NCBI GenBank assembly: GCA_947628355.1
Contig: CANQZO010000098.1
Span: forward strand, 1-7,145
DNA: 7,145 nucleotides
Reading direction: 5' to 3'
Origin: Candidatus Gastranaerophilales bacterium
GTDB taxonomy: Bacteria > Cyanobacteriota > Vampirovibrionia > Gastranaerophilales > Gastranaerophilaceae
Shown here: piece by piece, positions 4,046-7,145 of the stretch
Layout of the letters: every line of letters begins with the position of its first letter
Numbering within the stretch: position 1 is the first letter of the stretch
Made by a program: the position numbers and the translations under genes
Notes under the pieces: model-generated
Seen by the model: the letters and a program-made list of their open reading frames with translations, nothing else
Databases searched by the model: none
What the model was told of the DNA's origin: nothing

Positions 4046-7000
4046 TTAATTATTATATCCTAACAGTTCAGCAATTTTAGCAACGGTGTTAGGGAAGTAT
4101 CTGACAAGATATTCACTTCTTGTTTCAACTTGGTTTATATTAATTCCATATGTCGTCATAAGCATATTAGCTTCTGCAACAAGCTCGGATAAACCAGTGC
4201 TGCAACTTCCACCTTTTTGTGGTGAGAAATATTTTATAATCTCTTGTGCCAAATCCGGATACTTTGCCATAAATGACTTAAATTCTTCATTATAAATATC
4301 AATAAGTTCTTTATTAAAGGATATTTCCCCTCGTAACAAATGACCAGTCTCATATGTCGCAAAATCAATAGAATGACCTATTTCATGTGATAACATTCCA
4401 AGGTTGAACCCTGTGCTTAAAGTATGATTCTTATAACTATATAAGCTATTTGAACTATCTACAAGATCTATTTGTGAGAAATTAGAAAGATTAATTAACA
4501 AGTCAGCAGGCATAGTTTTTACAAATTCAAAGAACGCTCTTTGCATTGTTTCTTCATCTCCGAAAGTGGTTTTCTGAAAATTGTTATTAGGGTCATAAGG
4601 TGAAAGTTTACTTTGAAAATCTATTGTTACGGAAGAACCATCATCTTGTGTTACGGTTACAATCATAGTATCTTCATCAAATGAAGCTGTATATTTCTTT
4701 CCATTTATCGTTGTAGTTGTTGTTCCGTCAGAATTTTTACTCCAGCTCCTTTCAATTGAAAGCAGCTGCTTACCTTCCGTATCTGTTATGTCATATTTAT
4801 ACTTAGATGATATTATTTCACCTGTTTCATCAACTTCTTGTGTATAATTTCTGCTGATATTAGAATTTTCATATTCATAATTTTCTTGGTATTGTGTTAC
4901 TCCATTTTCGGATGAAACAGAAGAAAGAACTTGCCCGCCTTGAATTGTTCCGTTTTCTATAGCTTCAATTACATCCATATTTTCAGGATAATCACTTAAA
5001 TCATATCTTGTTGTTTCATATGCACCTTCAAGAGTTTCTGATGCTTTAGTATATAAAATATAACTTGGCTCACCGTCTTCGTTATTTACAATTTCAATTT
5101 GCGAAGCAATATCACGTCCATCATTAATTTTATTTAAAATCACGGTTCTATCTTGACCATAATACCAAGTTTCAGTTTTATCACCTTGTACCTCGGCAGT
5201 ACTTTTATTAATTGTACCATCCGGATTAATTATAATAGTTTTTACTACTTCTACAGCCTCACCTGTTATTGTTTTTGTATCAATTACCATTCTTGCAATA
5301 AATTGAGTTCCTGCACCATTTTGCAGTGGCTTAGTGAAAATATTATATCCTTGTTTTTTTAAATCCATAATTTCATATTGTTGTTCTTTAGGTAATGTCA
5401 TTAACCTTTCTAACAATTCATAATTTGTAATGCCGGCATTTAAATAGTCCTTAAGTAAATTAGTCAATTCCTCCGATGAAGAAATTTTTATAATATACTT
5501 ATCATATCTTGAATCATTTTCCACCCCACTCATTCCAAACTCTTTACCAAGTTTCTTTAAAATTATAATCCTTGAAATTTGATCTTTGTCCATTGAACAT
5601 ATTTCTTCAAGCAAATCGATATTTGTTATACCTTCTCTTATACAATCACTGACTAAAGGTAATTCGTCTTTTGCCAGAGTAGATATCCTGTCTATATCAT
5701 TAAAGTTTATTGTACCATTTTCCACACATAATTTAGCGAAATCAGTAATCTCCTTAGACATAGAAAATTTTGCAATATAATTTTCATAATTAACACCCTG
5801 TTTATTAAAAAACTCTTGTAAGTCTATGGCTCTCGTTAGTTGGTCTTCGGATGACGTTATTTGAACCAAATCTGAAGTTATACCTGATGTTACAGCCTTT
5901 ACAGCTCTTTCATAAATTACCCGGGATTGAGAAAGGGCAAATAAATCTTTTTTACCTATGCCCAATTTACTTAAATCTATAGCCCTAGGCTGTTGCTCTT
6001 TTGGAAATCCCATAATTTCTTTTATTGTAGAAACGTCAGTTATTCCCTGTTCCAGAAACTCTACTATACTTTCAAATTCTAAGTCCATATAAATTATATT
6101 ATCTCTGGTAGATTCATCCAGTTCCGGAAAATTTTCCTGCAGATATAAAGTTCTTCTTTGAAATTCAAATGCGTCATTAACACATTCTTCGAACTCGGCG
6201 TCACTTATAGAAAGCATCTCTTGTTTTGTTTCTTCATCTATTTCTATATCAGGAAAATTTTCTTCTAAAAATGCTATTCTTCGTTCAACTTCTTCAGGGG
6301 GAGGGAGTTGAGGCTCGGAAGTTTCCGTAACGGATAATGAGGCTGCATTACCACTTCCTGTTTCTTCCATCGGTTGAATTTGTACGGGAGGATTTGAACC
6401 TCCTCCAAATTGATGCGGATTGGATTGAACCGGCGGAATATTATTACTGCCTGCGGCAGTCAATGCAACACCTGCAGCAACTGTATCAGCAGAGATAACA
6501 GCGCCTTGTGCCTGAGCTTGAACTCCCGCAGCTTGTGCTTGAACACTTGCTAATTGCGCTTGCTGAGCAGCAAGATGAACTAATGTTGTATCCACAATTA
6601 AATCTATATTTTGAGAGTTTGGATTAGCATACTCAGCACCGGTATCATTTGATAAAGGGACTAAACCGCTATCTTGTGTCAATGGCGTTCCTTGGGTTAA
6701 TTGCGGAGTATCAAATATATTTCCGTTTAATTGTGGAGTTGCATCATATACAACTTCCGTATTTGTATTTTTTAAGAAATTGCCGGACATATAATTTTGA
6801 TGTGAAATATTATCAGTCCAATCAAATGTAGTTACAGGTACATTTTGACCGTTAGATAAAACAAATTCAGGATTTGCAGGGTCCATAAAACTAAATCTTA
6901 TAGTCCTTGTGTTATCTGCTAAAGCGTTATCCAATAGTACATCGCCTGCTTTACTTCCATATTCAACTAAACCTTCCTGCTGACTAAATATTTTGGCAAA

Positions 7001-7145
7001 ATCTGCCCTACTCATATCAGCAGCAATAAGATTTCCGTCTTTATCATAATAACCTGTAATTTTATTACCATCTATATCAGTATATTTATCAACTTTCACC
7101 GTACCCTCGGGTTTAGGAGTACCCGCAGCTAAATGCACAGCTTCA
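4046..7145 (-). CDS. Large multidomain protein with C-terminal lethal-factor-like zinc metallopeptidase (5'-partial)
   Basis: The frame is open to the window edge, so the true start lies beyond 7145; a GTG at 7138 has no visible ribosome site and is probably internal. Counting that codon as residue 1, 1,030 residues are visible. Residues 1-115 are polar and beta-like (DIDGNKITGYYDKDGN). Residues 116-282 are low-complexity, with an Ala/Gln-rich part at 186-230 and Pro-rich turns to 282. Residues 286-600 are degenerate helical repeats, 600-845 are beta-rich with Gly/Asn/Thr turns, and 846-1030 form a metallopeptidase. The active site reads SHEIGHSID (H918, E919, H922) with the likely third zinc ligand E985 in SELVAEANMLM. 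Spacing and surroundings resemble the anthrax lethal factor catalytic domain (HEFGHAVD ... AEFFAEAFRLM). No transmembrane segment is visible, and any secretion signal would be off-window. It may be a secreted effector or toxin; the substrate is unknown. A 120-codon gene follows after 13 bases. Confidence 0.9.
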   Translation of the reverse strand, partial: EAVHLAAGTPKPEGTVKVDKYTDIDGNKITGYYDKDGNLIAADMSRADFAKIFSQQEGLVEYGSKAGDVLLDNALADNTRTIRFSFMDPANPEFVLSNGQNVPVTTFDWTDNISHQNYMSGNFLKNTNTEVVYDATPQLNGNIFDTPQLTQGTPLTQDSGLVPLSNDTGAEYANPNSQNIDLIVDTTLVHLAAQQAQLASVQAQAAGVQAQAQGAVISADTVAAGVALTAAGSNNIPPVQSNPHQFGGGSNPPVQIQPMEETGSGNAASLSVTETSEPQLPPPEEVERRIAFLEENFPDIEIDEETKQEMLSISDAEFEECVNDAFEFQRRTLYLQENFPELDESTRDNIIYMDLEFESIVEFLEQGITDVSTIKEIMGFPKEQQPRAIDLSKLGIGKKDLFALSQSRVIYERAVKAVTSGITSDLVQITSSEDQLTRAIDLQEFFNKQGVNYENYIAKFSMSKEITDFAKLCVENGTINFNDIDRISTLAKDELPLVSDCIREGITNIDLLEEICSMDKDQISRIIILKKLGKEFGMSGVENDSRYDKYIIKISSSEELTNLLKDYLNAGITNYELLERLMTLPKEQQYEIMDLKKQGYNIFTKPLQNGAGTQFIARMVIDTKTITGEAVEVVKTIIINPDGTINKSTAEVQGDKTETWYYGQDRTVILNKINDGRDIASQIEIVNNEDGEPSYILYTKASETLEGAYETTRYDLSDYPENMDVIEAIENGTIQGGQVLSSVSSENGVTQYQENYEYENSNISRNYTQEVDETGEIISSKYKYDITDTEGKQLLSIERSWSKNSDGTTTTTINGKKYTASFDEDTMIVTVTQDDGSSVTIDFQSKLSPYDPNNNFQKTTFGDEETMQRAFFEFVKTMPADLLINLSNFSQIDLVDSSNSLYSYKNHTLSTGFNLGMLSHEIGHSIDFATYETGHLLRGEISFNKELIDIYNEEFKSFMAKYPDLAQEIIKYFSPQKGGSCSTGLSELVAEANMLMTTYGININQVETRSEYLVRYFPNTVAKIAELLGYNN
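4049..4603 (-). other. Metallopeptidase domain, anthrax-lethal-factor (M34/ATLF)-like
   Basis: This segment encodes residues 846-1030. HEIGH (4387-4373) supplies two zinc histidines and the general-base glutamate, and E985 fits the third ligand. Between them, FNKELIDIYNEEF echoes the lethal-factor stretch SKKFIDIFKEE. After the third ligand, TRSEYLVRYFPNTVAKIAELL echoes the lethal-factor C-terminal helices. The comparison is from memory of the lethal factor sequence. The lethal-factor active-site Tyr is not at an obvious equivalent position. Confidence 0.75.
5342..6283 (-). repeat. Degenerate helical repeats in the large protein
   Basis: Residues 286-599 contain related units. Two adjacent copies, 42 residues apart, start RRIAFLEENFPDI (286) and RRTLYLQENFPEL (328). 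Further on, a G-I-T turn recurs at 365, 419, 503 and 569, with a weaker GTI at 475. It is typically followed by a short helix, then (L/F)PKEQQ or a variant and a D-L-K-K-x-G end, as in ITNYELLERLMTLPKEQQ. At DNA level the copies are diverged, so these are old protein repeats rather than recent tandem DNA duplications. Confidence 0.7.
6449..6583 (-). other. Ala/Gln-rich low-complexity linker in the large protein
   Basis: Residues 186-230 are dominated by Ala, Gln and Val (AAQQAQLASVQAQAAGVQAQ and following), then a Pro/Gly/Asn-rich stretch to about 282. This probably forms a helical or flexible spacer between the N-terminal part and the repeat region. It is not hydrophobic enough to be a clear membrane helix. 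Confidence 0.6.

Noticed and set aside
5153..5362. Plus-strand short frames within the large gene (also 4086-4295, 5586-5780, 6649-6831)
   Set aside because: They lie antisense to a continuous 3.1-kb coding frame, lack ribosome sites and encode Phe/Ile/Ser-rich shadow products.
7136..7138. GTG at the right edge as the true start of the large gene
   Set aside because: The frame continues without a stop to base 7145, only seven upstream bases are visible and they contain no ribosome site; the gene is better treated as 5'-partial.

Overview
The window is AT-rich bacterial DNA, with intergenic stretches that are almost all A and T. The two recognisable core loci are rimP-nusA and mrnC. The source is probably an uncultured host-associated bacterium. 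My best guess is a gut Vampirovibrionia/Melainabacteria (Gastranaerophilales-like) genome. This rests on a short cyanobacterial-style NusA with an acidic tail, a Mini-III with a cyanobacterial look, rimP-nusA separated from ylxR/infB, and a small protein with an 'NNFGRKK' N-terminus. It is an inference; an AT-rich Firmicute or another candidate phylum is not excluded.

Layout, left to right. (1) Bases 1-126 hold the 3' end of an unrecognised plus-strand gene. (2) Bases 219-482 hold a small plus-strand gene of unknown function with a strong Shine-Dalgarno. A hairpin at 504-531 that can terminate in both directions separates it from the convergent nusA. (3) rimP (2327-1800) and nusA (1788-553) form a tight minus-strand operon for ribosome maturation and transcription elongation/termination control. 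A terminator-like hairpin with a U-tract lies in the rimP leader. (4) An HD-domain phosphohydrolase (2475-3281, plus) diverges from rimP, and its stop overlaps that of mrnC (3644-3276, minus). Both HD and mrnC have a TATAAT box about 10 nt before the ATG and no Shine-Dalgarno, which is leaderless geometry. (5) A very large minus-strand gene (7145-4046, 5' end outside the window) fills the right side. A 120-codon gene follows after 13 nt, and mrnC follows 25 nt later.

The large protein is the most interesting object here. Its visible 1,032 residues contain an N-terminal region, an Ala/Gln-rich linker, degenerate helical repeats, a beta-rich segment and a C-terminal zinc metallopeptidase domain. 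That domain has HEIGH plus a downstream ELVAE and resembles the catalytic domain of anthrax lethal factor. A long repeat protein ending in an enzyme domain, closely followed by a small gene, has the layout of a toxin/effector and its partner. The toxin-immunity reading is a hypothesis only.

The genes form at least three functional groups: RNA and translation housekeeping (rimP, nusA, mrnC), a nucleotide or phosphoester HD hydrolase of unknown substrate, and the accessory protease locus. No tRNA, rRNA, CRISPR or insertion sequence was seen.
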